The translations under genes were made by a program, and so were the position numbers. This document shows, one piece after another, positions 55,925 through 64,000 of a stretch of DNA of 64,000 nt (the stretch's first letter is position 1; each line of letters starts with the position of its first letter). The notes under the pieces were generated by a model that was not told where the DNA came from, made no database searches, and saw only the letters and a list, made by a program, of their open reading frames with translations. This stretch comes from JALEFZ01 sp039817415 (lineage in GTDB: Bacteria; Bacteroidota; Bacteroidia; J057): positions 50,318 through 114,317 of the forward strand of contig JBCBVV010000018.1 in assembly GCA_039817415.1 (NCBI GenBank), written 5' to 3'.

Positions 55925-57379
55925 TTATTCTTGTGCCAATGCTTTTTTCAGTTCATTTCTGTCGTCAAATGGGTGCTTTACCCCTTTGATTTCCTGGTAC
56001 GTTTCATGTCCTTTTCCAGCCACGAGAATGATATCTCCTTCCTGGGCTAAGGCACATGCGGTTTTTATAGCTTCTCTGCGATTGGTTATGCGCAGAACTT
56101 TTCTTTGATCAATCTTGGGGACACCTACAAACATCTCTTCAATGATAGATTCTGGTTCCTCAGAACGGGGATTATCAGAAGTTAGAATGACCTGGTTTGA
56201 GGCATCCGCAGCAATTTTTGCCATCAAGGGGCGCTTTGCTCTATCTCTATCTCCTCCACAGCCTACTACCGTAATGATTCTGAATTGACCATTATTGATG
56301 TTATCAATCGTAGACAGCACATTCTTTAACGCGTCAGGTGTATGAGCATAATCCACGATCCCAGTTCGCTTGTCCAAGGAACGGATTACCTCAAACCTTC
56401 CCTCTACTCCTCCAATGGCACTCAAAACCCGTAGGGCGTCCTCTTTTTCTACCTCTAGCTCTCTGGCAGCGGCATAAACCATCAACAGATTGTAGGCATT
56501 GAAGCTTCCACGCATTCTAAACCAGGTTTCTTCTCCGTCAACCTCCATCTTCAAACCCTCGAAGGTATTTTCCAACAACTTCCCTTTGTAATCCGCCATT
56601 CGCTTCAAGGCATAGCTCTTGGTATCTGCGAGCGTATTCTGGACCATGACACGGCCATTCCTATCATCTGTATTGACAATAGCTGTAGCTCCTTTTTCCA
56701 AATGGTCGAACAGCAGCTTTTTGGCTTCCAGATAGGCATTAAAAGTCCCGTGATAGTCTAAATGATCATGGGTTATGTTGGTAAATAGGGCCATCCGGAA
56801 AGGAATCCCTTCAACTCTTGCTTGTACCAATGAATGACTGCTTACTTCCATGAAGCAATACTCGCAGCCTTCTTCCCTCATTTTCAGGAAAAGCGAATGA
56901 AGTTGCTTAGGGTCAGGGGTGGTATGACTTGAAGGATATTCCTCATCTCCTACCATGTAGGTAATGGTGGAAATCAATCCAGAGGTGTAACCTAGTTCTT
57001 GGAACAGGCGATGCATCAGAGTAGCAGTTGTGGTCTTACCGTTCGTTCCAGTAATTCCAACAACTTTTAATTCTCTAGCCGGATTGCCATAAAAGTTGGC
57101 CGATATCCTTGCTAAGTCCTTTCTACCGTCTTTCACCTGTACATAGGTAACTTGCTCCATCAAATTAGCGGGTAAATCCTCCAAAATGATGGCAATGGCA
57201 CCTTGTTGTATAGCCTTGTCAATGAACTTGTGGCCGTCTACTGCTGTACCTTTCAGCGCAACAAAAGCATGACCTTCTTCTATCTTTCGGGAATCGAATT
57301 GAAAATCGGCGATCTCCAACTCTTCTTTCCCCTGAATCAATGTTGCTGACGTATTCTTAAGTAATTCTTTGAGTTGCAT
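55925..57379 (-). CDS. murE: UDP-MurNAc-tripeptide synthetase
   Basis: A 484-residue Mur ligase that adds the third stem amino acid. Motifs: ITGTNGKTTTATLMHRLF (ATP P-loop), FTNITHDHLDYHGTF, the carbamylated-Lys region YLEAKKLLFDHL, and DNPRSEEPESII, whose DNPR is characteristic of meso-diaminopimelate-specific MurE. So the cell wall probably contains meso-DAP. It follows ftsI by 31 bases. Confidence 0.96.
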   Translation of the reverse strand: MQLKELLKNTSATLIQGKEELEIADFQFDSRKIEEGHAFVALKGTAVDGHKFIDKAIQQGAIAIILEDLPANLMEQVTYVQVKDGRKDLARISANFYGNPARELKVVGITGTNGKTTTATLMHRLFQELGYTSGLISTITYMVGDEEYPSSHTTPDPKQLHSLFLKMREEGCEYCFMEVSSHSLVQARVEGIPFRMALFTNITHDHLDYHGTFNAYLEAKKLLFDHLEKGATAIVNTDDRNGRVMVQNTLADTKSYALKRMADYKGKLLENTFEGLKMEVDGEETWFRMRGSFNAYNLLMVYAAARELEVEKEDALRVLSAIGGVEGRFEVIRSLDKRTGIVDYAHTPDALKNVLSTIDNINNGQFRIITVVGCGGDRDRAKRPLMAKIAADASNQVILTSDNPRSEEPESIIEEMFVGVPKIDQRKVLRITNRREAIKTACALAQEGDIILVAGKGHETYQEIKGVKHPFDDRNELKKALAQE

Positions 57380-57410
57380 ACTTCTCTTATTGAATCAGCT
57401 TCATTGATAG

Positions 57411-59501
57411 TTAACTGCAAAAAATCGTGATCACAGCACCTTCCTGCGGCCGATGCCCCGGAAGCAGAGATTGTGATCTTACTCTTCCATTTCCTTTAAT
57501 CTGCACATCTAGACCTAGGCGCTCTAACAAAACCAATGCATCCCTCGTCGTCATTCCCCTTACGTCAGGCACCTTATCCGGCTCAATTTCCATTTCGCCC
57601 AAATTGACTTGATGCTTATTGGAATGGGTGATTAACCATTCGCTATTCGGCCTTGAACTGGTAGAAACGCCCAATTCGCGGTAAATTCTATCTGCAGCCT
57701 GAGCAAAAACTGCTTTAGGGGCTGGAATTGCATTTGGCTTGTTGTCCTTTCTTGTCGGGGGCTGGGTCAGGTTCACATCCATTTTGTAGATATTGGCGAC
57801 AACCTCCTTAAAGATCGGTGCCGCAACTGCCCCACCACCAGCAGCTTTCCCTTTCGGCTCATCTACCATGATGAATAGGGTATACCTTGGTGTATCTACC
57901 GGAAAAAATCCTCCAAATGAGGCTCTGTATTTCCGAACATATCCTTTCCCTGCTTCCGTTTTTCTAGCTGTTCCCGTTTTCCCAGCTACTGGCACATCGA
58001 AGTTTTTAAAGGCTCTTGAGGCTGTTCCATATTCAGTAACAGCTAGCATCATTTTCTTCAAGTGTACCAATGTCTCCTTACTCAATACAGGCTGAGCGGA
58101 TTCTTCGGGCCCATACGCTTGTATCAAGCGAGAGTTATTCTGGATCTGACTGACCAACCATGGCTTAACGACCTTTCCGTCATTTGCTATGGTATTATAG
58201 AAGGTGGCCAACTGCATCGGAGTTACCAGCATGGAATAGCCATAAGAGAGTGAGGGTAAGGTTGCAATCGTCCATTCCTCATCCTCAGGCGTCAGGATTT
58301 TAGGGTTAATTTCCCCCTTAAGCTGAGCGGTGATTCCTTCAAAAAATCCAAAGCGATTTAGGTGATCCAAGTACTTTTGAGGCTCATCTTTATAGTGCCT
58401 ATTAATAGTTCTAGATACCCCAACATTGGATGAATGGGCGAAAACCTCTTCAAAGCTGATAGTCCCCCACGCCTTTCCATTGTCAGTAACTTCCTTGTCA
58501 TCATACAGCACCACTCCATTTCCCGTTTGTACAGTATCCTCTGGTACAATCAGTTTGTCTTCCAACAAAGCTGCAGCTGAAACTGTCTTGAAGGTTGATC
58601 CGGGTTCAATCCTGGTCGCGATGGCATGGTTAAAGGTCTCTGGATAATTGGCGATCGCTTTCACCTTGCCGGTATGTACCTCCATCAGAATAGCGGTTCC
58701 AAAGGAGGCATCATTGCGCACCACACCATCTTTTAGCGCATTCTCTACAATATCTTGTAGATCAACATCCAGCGTAGTTACAATATCAAAGCCATCAACA
58801 GAGGCATCGTCTCCATACTGATTGACCGGTACATAAGAACCTCCCACTACTTTCTGTGCTAGGATGTATCCATCTTCTCCCCTTAACTCCTTATGAAAAG
58901 CGAATTCCAATCCCCTAATGGGAACAGTATCCTGTACAATGGTTCCTAGGGTAATTTTGGCTAGCTCTCCCATTGGATAGAACCTTTCCCTACTAAACTT
59001 CTCAATGACCAAGCCGCCCTGATAGCGCCCCTTTCGTAGAATCGGCCACTCTTTCAAGAGTTCTAACTGCTTGAAATTGAGCTTACGGGGATGCAAATAA
59101 ACGTGGCGATCATGCTGGCTCATGGCATGCATGACTTTTTTATACAAGCGAAGGGTATCCTTCCTTTCTTCTTCGTCGAAGTAATCCGTAAAATTGAGGG
59201 ATAGTTTATAAAGAGAGTCAGAGAAATTGACCCACTTAGAGGTGTCTACAATACTGGGGTCCATCGCCACCTTGTAGAAAGGCAGAGAGGTAGCCATGAT
59301 GATGCCATCTTCAGAAAGGATATTTCCTCTATCAGCGAGGACCTTTTTAAAGAAGACCTGTTCTTCAATTTCTTTCTCAGCCCAATAACCAACGTTTACC
59401 TGTAGGGCAAAAAGGCGGATTAGTATGATTGCTCCAAAAAGAACAAACAAACCAAACAGAACATAAACACGACTTAGGATGCGATCAGATACCTGTTTCA
59501 T
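57411..59501 (-). CDS. ftsI: division transpeptidase FtsI (PBP) with C-terminal PASTA domain
   Basis: A 696-residue class B penicillin-binding protein. One N-terminal membrane helix (about 12-32), a dimerisation domain, then the transpeptidase domain with SxxK at EPGSTFKTVS, SSN at HSSNVGVS and KTG at VAGKTGTARK. A PASTA domain closes the protein (DKVPDVRGMTTRDALVLLERLGLDV), which is common in Bacteroidota FtsI but absent in Escherichia coli. Start overlaps the end of the FtsL-like gene (ATGA), so both are coupled. Confidence 0.96.
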   Translation of the reverse strand: MKQVSDRILSRVYVLFGLFVLFGAIILIRLFALQVNVGYWAEKEIEEQVFFKKVLADRGNILSEDGIIMATSLPFYKVAMDPSIVDTSKWVNFSDSLYKLSLNFTDYFDEEERKDTLRLYKKVMHAMSQHDRHVYLHPRKLNFKQLELLKEWPILRKGRYQGGLVIEKFSRERFYPMGELAKITLGTIVQDTVPIRGLEFAFHKELRGEDGYILAQKVVGGSYVPVNQYGDDASVDGFDIVTTLDVDLQDIVENALKDGVVRNDASFGTAILMEVHTGKVKAIANYPETFNHAIATRIEPGSTFKTVSAAALLEDKLIVPEDTVQTGNGVVLYDDKEVTDNGKAWGTISFEEVFAHSSNVGVSRTINRHYKDEPQKYLDHLNRFGFFEGITAQLKGEINPKILTPEDEEWTIATLPSLSYGYSMLVTPMQLATFYNTIANDGKVVKPWLVSQIQNNSRLIQAYGPEESAQPVLSKETLVHLKKMMLAVTEYGTASRAFKNFDVPVAGKTGTARKTEAGKGYVRKYRASFGGFFPVDTPRYTLFIMVDEPKGKAAGGGAVAAPIFKEVVANIYKMDVNLTQPPTRKDNKPNAIPAPKAVFAQAADRIYRELGVSTSSRPNSEWLITHSNKHQVNLGEMEIEPDKVPDVRGMTTRDALVLLERLGLDVQIKGNGRVRSQSLLPGHRPQEGAVITIFCS

Positions 59502-59968
59502 GGATCTTTCTCAGCTTTTTCCCGGTTTAATTGTATAGCCAGTTCTGTATTCACTGAATCTCCTCCGTATTTCAGTTCCAAGTCTTCTCTGTCCAGCTTT
59601 TTCAAACGGTCAAGAGGGACATCTAGGCCCTGAACCAGTTTAAAGGCAGGCTCTCTTAAGGGTCTTAGTCCCAGGGTATCCAGTTGATCCTTGATTTCGG
59701 AAAAACGGGTTCCTGCACTAAGGGTAGAGCGGCGAAGGAGGTATTCGGCTTTTAGCTTTTTTACTTCCTGATGATGAGCTTCCATCATTTTCACCTTTCT
59801 TTCTGCCTCATAGGAATTCCAGATATAGGCTACACCAATCAACACGAGAAAACCGCTGAAACGCAGGTAATCATTCACCTTACGGGATGATAGTCCCTTT
59901 TTGGGACGGTCTTTTTCCCTGGGGGAGTTGGCGTTTTGGTTGAATCGTTGACGTGTGATGACGCGCAT
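59498..59968 (-). CDS. ftsL: FtsL-like division protein
   Basis: A 156-residue bitopic protein: a basic tail (1-35), a membrane helix (FSGFLVLIGVAYIWNSY, about 36-53) and a coiled-coil periplasmic segment (EAERKVKMMEAHHQEVKKLKAEY). Sequence is poorly conserved, but the topology and its place between rsmH and ftsI identify it as the Bacteroidota FtsL-like protein. Its stop overlaps the ftsI start by 4 bases; 134 bases without a gene separate it from rsmH. Confidence 0.85.
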   Translation of the reverse strand: MRVITRQRFNQNANSPREKDRPKKGLSSRKVNDYLRFSGFLVLIGVAYIWNSYEAERKVKMMEAHHQEVKKLKAEYLLRRSTLSAGTRFSEIKDQLDTLGLRPLREPAFKLVQGLDVPLDRLKKLDREDLELKYGGDSVNTELAIQLNREKAEKDP

Positions 59969-60102
59969 GTCCGGATTTACTGTTCAAACTGATACTTTCG
60001 GATATTCAGTTGATTTTCTCTCTGAGAATTTACTTAAGGGGATTTGGATACCCATTTGGGGTCCTCCTCAGACAGTGATAGGTTCCTTGTGGGAACCGGG
60101 TT

Positions 60103-61008
60103 CTACTTCTTCTCTGCCACTCGAAGCCTGGCGCTTCTTGCACGAGAATTCAATTCTATTTCTTCAGGACTCGCCTGAATCGCTTTTCTTGTTATGACTT
60201 TCCAGGGGCTTAGGCTATTGCCGTAAAAGTCCTTTTCCTCTTTTCCTGAAAAATTTCCTGCACGGAAAAAGCGTTTTACCATGCGATCCTCCAGAGAGTG
60301 ATAAGAGATAATGGACAAACGCCCCTCTTTATTCAACAGTTTCAATGAAGCCGTGAGCAAGGTCTCCAATGATTTCAATTCATTATTTACTTCTATTCTT
60401 AAAGCCTGATATACCTGAGATAGGTATTTGGCTCTTCTTTTCGGTGGAATACAGCTTTGAATCACCCCCTCAAAATCCTGCGTATACCCAATAGGCGAAA
60501 CGGCCCTTCTTACTGCAATCGCCCTCGCCAATTTTCTACTGTTTGTGATTTCTCCATACCTGGAAAAAATCATGACCAGTGTATCTTCCTCCTCCTCATT
60601 CAGCACTTCAGCTGCGGTCCTTCCCTGGGTGCGATCCATTCGCATATCAAGGGGTGCATCAAATCGATAACTAAATCCCCTTTCTGGGGTATCAATCTGA
60701 TGTGAGGAAATCCCCAAATCAGCCAATATGCCATCAACGGCTGTGATCTTCCTCCACATGAGGGAGGTATCAATGAACTTGAAGTCTTTGCCAATAAAAA
60801 TGACTCGGTCATCATCAGGCACATTTGCCTTGGCATCTTCATCTCTATCAAAAACAATGAGTGTCCCACCTTCCAATCGCCTCAATATCTCTCTGCTGTG
60901 CCCACCACCGCCGAAGGTTACATCAACATAAACCCCGCCCGGCTTTATGTTAAGTCCATCTACTGTATCCTTCAGCAATACCGGAATATGGTAGGACTCG
61001 TTACTCAT
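60103..61008 (-). CDS. rsmH: 16S rRNA (cytosine1402-N4)-methyltransferase
   Basis: A 301-residue SAM-dependent methyltransferase (formerly mraW) that methylates N4 of C1402 in the ribosomal decoding centre. Motifs: YHIPVLLKDTVDGL, VDVTFGGGGHSREILRR (SAM loop), ILADLGISSHQID (catalytic block) and SIISYHSLEDRMVKRFF near the C-terminus. Its first eight bases overlap the mraZ stop region (61001-61008). Confidence 0.97.
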   Translation of the reverse strand: MSNESYHIPVLLKDTVDGLNIKPGGVYVDVTFGGGGHSREILRRLEGGTLIVFDRDEDAKANVPDDDRVIFIGKDFKFIDTSLMWRKITAVDGILADLGISSHQIDTPERGFSYRFDAPLDMRMDRTQGRTAAEVLNEEEEDTLVMIFSRYGEITNSRKLARAIAVRRAVSPIGYTQDFEGVIQSCIPPKRRAKYLSQVYQALRIEVNNELKSLETLLTASLKLLNKEGRLSIISYHSLEDRMVKRFFRAGNFSGKEEKDFYGNSLSPWKVITRKAIQASPEEIELNSRARSARLRVAEKK

Positions 61009-61459
61009 TGTTATCTGTATCCCCCATTACCTCTTCGGCTAAATCCTCAAAATCAAAATCTGGATTATCCATCCAGTCGTCGTAGGCTTGGGAATCCCAT
61101 ATTTCAACTTTATTAATCTGTGCCACCAACTTGATCTCCTTCACAATCTCAACTCCCTCCATCAAACGCTTTGGCAACAAGATCCTTCCATTCCCATCTA
61201 GGCTAACACGTGTTGCCCCATTCAAAAACATCCTCAGGAAGGCTCTATTTTTTTTGACGTACTGATTTCTCTGCTGCAGCCTCTGCAACTCCTCCTCCCA
61301 AACAGGTATCGGATAGAGAACCAGGCACTTATCAAGTCCTTTGTTGATCACGAATTCATTCTGATGCTCCTCAGGAAATTGCTTACGTAAACCGGAAGGC
61401 ATCAGAAATCGAGCCTTCGCATCAAGCTTACAATCATATTCCCCAATCAGTGAAATCAT
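61001..61459 (-). CDS. mraZ: transcriptional regulator MraZ
   Basis: A 152-residue AbrB-fold protein with two MraZ (SpoVT-AbrB) domains: YDCKLDAKARFLMPSGLRKQF at the N-terminus and FLNGATRVSLDGNGRILLPKRL in the middle, both with the DxxGR/DxxxR signature. MraZ binds its own promoter upstream of the division cluster. Two arrays of GTGGGA boxes precede the gene. It is the first gene of the cluster. Confidence 0.97.
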   Translation of the reverse strand: MISLIGEYDCKLDAKARFLMPSGLRKQFPEEHQNEFVINKGLDKCLVLYPIPVWEEELQRLQQRNQYVKKNRAFLRMFLNGATRVSLDGNGRILLPKRLMEGVEIVKEIKLVAQINKVEIWDSQAYDDWMDNPDFDFEDLAEEVMGDTDNNE

Positions 61460-61501
61460 TACATCTGTGTCACATTACACTACGTAAAATAAATAAAAAG
61501 T

Positions 61502-61527
61502 TCCCACAATTTCCCACTTTTTACCAC
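61502..61527 (-). promoter_or_regulatory. three MraZ-type boxes in the mraZ promoter
   Basis: On the minus strand GTGGTA, GTGGGA and GTGGGA start at exact 10-bp intervals (61527-61522, 61517-61512, 61507-61502), i.e. TGGNA repeats with 5-base spacers, 43-68 bases before the mraZ ATG. In Escherichia coli MraZ binds three direct TGGGN repeats separated by five bases at the same location. Confidence 0.75.
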
Positions 61528-61669
61528 CAAAATTAAAATTTGTGGAAAAGGAAATTGCTTAACCTCAATTATTTAGCACAATTAAGCACAATACTAACAA
61601 TAATAGCCATTAATGCAAATTATATTAGTCTAATTGCTCATGATTTTATTCTCAGATGTAAAATAGACG

Positions 61670-61709
61670 GTGGGAAAGAGTGGAAAGTCGTGGGAACCGG
61701 TGGGAGCTT
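61670..61709 (+). promoter_or_regulatory. four MraZ-type boxes in opposite orientation
   Basis: GTGGGA, GTGGAA, GTGGGA and GTGGGA begin at 61670, 61680, 61690 and 61700 on the plus strand, exactly 10 bp apart. They lie 211-250 bases upstream of the mraZ ATG and point the other way from the promoter-proximal array, so the same regulator could loop the DNA (inference). Confidence 0.6.
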
Positions 61710-61752
61710 GTCCCAAAAAGGGGAAGAAAAGTAGGAAAATTGATCACAAGGT

Positions 61753-62436
61753 TCAATGTCTTCTCGTCATGCCCAAGCAGGCAATAGACACCTTAGTTTT
61801 TGGAGAATTCATCAATATGGCTCTGATACATGCCTCGAGGGTAGCACCAGTTGTGATCACATCATCAATCAATAACACATGAGAAGGCATAGTGCCTTTG
61901 CACTGGAAGGCTTGGGAGACATTGGCCCATCTTGACATACCTTTTTTTTGAGCCTGGACGGCTGTTCGATTCCTTCTGACCAATTTCCCTTCTATAGTGG
62001 GGCAGTTCAAAGCCATTGAAATTCCCTTTCCTATATAAGAAGCTTGGTTATACCCCCGTCTTGCCATACGGGTCCAATGCAAAGGAACAGGTACAATGGC
62101 ATCAAATGTATTGAGGTCTGCGGACTCCTTGAGACTTTTACCCAATAGTTCTCCCAGGCGAATTCCAAGAAGAGGAGCTTGCTGATACTTCAAAGCCGTC
62201 ATAAGGCGTTGCAATCTACCTGCCTTATCATAGTAGAATAAAGCATAAGCGCCCTCTAGTGGAACCTTGCCCCCTAAGCGGTAAAATAACTCATTATCAG
62301 TTGGATGAAGATGGAAATTGGTTCGCTCCATCTGGGAAAGGCAGTGAAGGCATATTTGCCTTTCTTGCTTTGTGAGCGCACGCTCACAGCTGTAACAGCT
62401 GTTTGAAAAAATCAGCCGTTCTAGTTCATGTATCAT
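61753..62436 (-). CDS. comF: ComF-family protein (phosphoribosyltransferase-like)
   Basis: A 227-residue protein with the N-terminal zinc finger of ComF (CYSCERALTKQERQICLHCL, four Cys at about 15-34), the conserved LKYQQAPLLGIRLGELLG block and the PRPP-binding motif VLLIDDVITTGATLEAC near 190-206. ComF proteins are linked to DNA uptake in naturally competent bacteria; whether this strain is competent is not known. It is divergent from the dehydrogenase gene. Confidence 0.93.
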   Translation of the reverse strand: MIHELERLIFSNSCYSCERALTKQERQICLHCLSQMERTNFHLHPTDNELFYRLGGKVPLEGAYALFYYDKAGRLQRLMTALKYQQAPLLGIRLGELLGKSLKESADLNTFDAIVPVPLHWTRMARRGYNQASYIGKGISMALNCPTIEGKLVRRNRTAVQAQKKGMSRWANVSQAFQCKGTMPSHVLLIDDVITTGATLEACIRAILMNSPKTKVSIACLGMTRRH

Positions 62437-62620
62437 GGAATATGCTTTCTACAAGCAAGTCATTCTCCTATTTCCTTCCATGGAAAAGATCCCTTCATTT
62501 CAACCAGATGCCATCACAAAAGGCCCAATATGTTACCTCTTCTTCTTTTCTGTCTATTTCCCATATTCCCCTTATTTCCCTTTATTTGCATCGCTTTTTC
62601 AACCGCTAACTACACACATT

Positions 62621-63850
62621 ATGCTTACCAAATTGAAGGCCTTTGAAGAGGCCAAACCAGAAATTGTTTTTCATTGGCAGGACAGAGAAACTGAGGCGCA
62701 AGGATGGGTAGTCATCAATTCCAGAAGAAATGGGGCTGCAGGAGGAGGAACAAGAATGCGAAAGGGATGTACCCTTAAAGAGGTGTTGTCTCTGGCTAAA
62801 ACCATGGAAATAAAATTTGCCGTCAGTGGCCCCCCTATTGGAGGTGCCAAATCTGGGATCGACTTTGATCCTAACGATCCAAGAAAAGAAGAGGTCTTGA
62901 GGAGATGGTATACAGCGGTGAGACCTCTTTTGAAGAATTATTATGGTACAGGTGGAGATATGAATGTGGACGAGGTACACGAAGTCATTCCCATCACAAA
63001 GGAACTCGGCATCCATCACCCACAAGAAGGCGTGGTGGCAGGACATATCAATCCGAATGATACCGACTTTGCGCTCATCATGGAAAAGTTGTCACTTGGG
63101 GTAACCAAGGAGGTAACCTTTTACGACTATGCTCCGACAGAGGTCAATGCCAAGGTAAGTGTATCAGATATGATTACAGGCTATGGAGTAGGCATGTCTG
63201 TCGTTCACGCCTACGATCTTTGGAAGATGCAGCGTATCAACAAGCGCGTCATCATCCAAGGATTCGGGAATGTAGGAGGAGCTGCCGCCCTTACACTAGC
63301 CTACCACGGATTCAAAATTGTAGGAGTTCTAGATATTAGAGGTGGATTGATTCGACCAGAGGGCATGAATTTAGAGGAGGTCAAACGTCTCTACTTTAAC
63401 CGTGAGGGAAATCAACTTCCCATGGACGAGATTATCAGCTTTGAGGAGGCAAATGAGAAAATCTGGTCAATAGGTGCTGAGGTGTTCATTCCTGCAGCAG
63501 GATCTCGATTGGTTCAACAACAGCAAGTTGAGCAGTTGATCCAGAACCAATGTGAAGTAATTGCCTGTGGAGCGAATGTACCTTTCGCAGATCCTGAGAT
63601 ATTTTTAGGACCTACAGCCATTTATGCAGATGAAAGGGCCTTGGTGATCCCAGACTTCATTGCAAATTGCGGCATGGCGAGAGCATTTGCTTACTTCATG
63701 CAAAAGGACGCTATGCTGGTTGATGCAGCCATTTTCCAGGATGTCTCTATGACCATTTTACGTGCATTGGCCAAAACTCATGAGCTTCAACCCCAACCCA
63801 AACAGATCTGGCAACGTTCATTAGAATGGGTTTTGGAGGAAATCATGTAA
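62621..63850 (+). CDS. Glu/Leu/Phe/Val dehydrogenase family protein
   Basis: The ATG at 62621 gives 409 residues; the frame is open to 62435 but that part is hydrophobic and not conserved. It has the family catalytic Lys block KFAVSGPPIGGAKSGIDFDP (Lys at about 79), the conserved Asp region GTGGDMNVDEVHE and the Rossmann loop VIIQGFGNVGGAAALTLAYHG. NAD(P)-dependent oxidative deamination of an amino acid; the exact substrate is unclear, since such proteins in Bacteroidota include leucine dehydrogenases and glutamate dehydrogenase-like proteins. Single gene. Confidence 0.88.
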   Translation: MLTKLKAFEEAKPEIVFHWQDRETEAQGWVVINSRRNGAAGGGTRMRKGCTLKEVLSLAKTMEIKFAVSGPPIGGAKSGIDFDPNDPRKEEVLRRWYTAVRPLLKNYYGTGGDMNVDEVHEVIPITKELGIHHPQEGVVAGHINPNDTDFALIMEKLSLGVTKEVTFYDYAPTEVNAKVSVSDMITGYGVGMSVVHAYDLWKMQRINKRVIIQGFGNVGGAAALTLAYHGFKIVGVLDIRGGLIRPEGMNLEEVKRLYFNREGNQLPMDEIISFEEANEKIWSIGAEVFIPAAGSRLVQQQQVEQLIQNQCEVIACGANVPFADPEIFLGPTAIYADERALVIPDFIANCGMARAFAYFMQKDAMLVDAAIFQDVSMTILRALAKTHELQPQPKQIWQRSLEWVLEEIM

Positions 63851-64000
63851 TTCCGAAATCCGTAAAATAACATACATAAACATTTCATTGGAATGTTCGT
63901 ATATTTTTCATGTAACATTTATGGACTAAAGGAGTCTAATAAATCATAGATGGCACAAGGAGTTAATGGGTAATACTAGCGTAATTTTATTGCCCATTAA

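Noticed and set aside
57411..59501. PASTA domain on FtsI as a sign of transfer from Gram-positive bacteria
   Set aside because: FtsI with a C-terminal PASTA domain is common in Bacteroidota and the gene sits in its normal cluster position.
61681..61720. GGGAGCTTGTCCC as terminator of comF
   Set aside because: The stem is only 4 bp and no T-run follows on the minus strand; the sequence is better explained as part of the box array.
62435..62620. N-terminal extension of the dehydrogenase
   Set aside because: The extra 62 residues are hydrophobic and aromatic, unlike the family, and overlap the divergent comF start; the ATG at 62621 fits the family.

Overview
The window is a chromosomal segment from a member of the Bacteroidota, most likely a marine or environmental Cytophagales/Saprospirales-type bacterium (inference). 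The signs are: two secreted proteins with type IX secretion (T9SS)-like C-terminal tails; a folP-cdaA pair divergent from DUF1599 and BT_3928-type DoxX genes; a division/cell-wall cluster with an FtsL-like gene, a PASTA-tailed FtsI, an enlarged MraY and no murF; OmpA with thrombospondin type 3 repeats; and -7 boxes of the TAnnTTTG type. There is no IS element, prophage, integrase or CRISPR array.

Layout. 1-6.4 kb: a truncated SGNH-like lipoprotein lacking two catalytic residues, next to a FadL/OmpP1 porin; a small membrane protein; a secreted protein; a CnoX-like thioredoxin; and two tandem paralogous secreted proteins of unknown function. 6.4-15 kb: a gap with a possible small RNA, a coiled-coil lipoprotein, a TetR/quinone-reductase divergent pair, a PLP decarboxylase, BT_3928 and DUF1599 genes, and a folP-cdaA-folB run. 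15-22 kb: tRNA-Cys with a recognisable promoter, an OmpA-family protein, transketolase, peptidase T and a small beta-barrel protein. 22-32 kb: a large S8 protease with a seven-bladed FG-GAP propeller and T9SS tail, a secreted metzincin-like protein, a MarR regulator, a second T9SS cargo protein, a sodium/solute symporter and a DUF3291 protein. 32-38 kb: a TPR histidine kinase, a LytTR response regulator and a lipoprotein with three beta-helix repeats; the lipoprotein promoter region carries three direct repeats at an exact 21-bp period, a good LytTR operator candidate. 38-45 kb: accessory genes (AraC regulator, group III truncated hemoglobin, a Cys-rich 630-residue protein, a small protein, an AraC gene split by an in-frame TAG, an azoreductase and a LysR regulator).

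45.6-61.5 kb holds the division and cell-wall cluster, all on the minus strand: mraZ-rsmH-ftsL-ftsI-murE-mraY-murD-ftsW-murG-murC-ftsQ-ftsA-ftsZ. Upstream of mraZ are two arrays of GTGGGA-type boxes at an exact 10-bp period, matching the known MraZ binding pattern. The window ends with comF and, divergently, a Glu/Leu/Phe/Val dehydrogenase.

The best leads for something not yet described are the kinase/LytTR/beta-helix module with its 21-bp iterons, the double MraZ-box array, the PDZ-like insertion in MraY, the non-catalytic SGNH lipoprotein, and the candidate small RNAs at about 6.6 kb and 45.2-45.4 kb.
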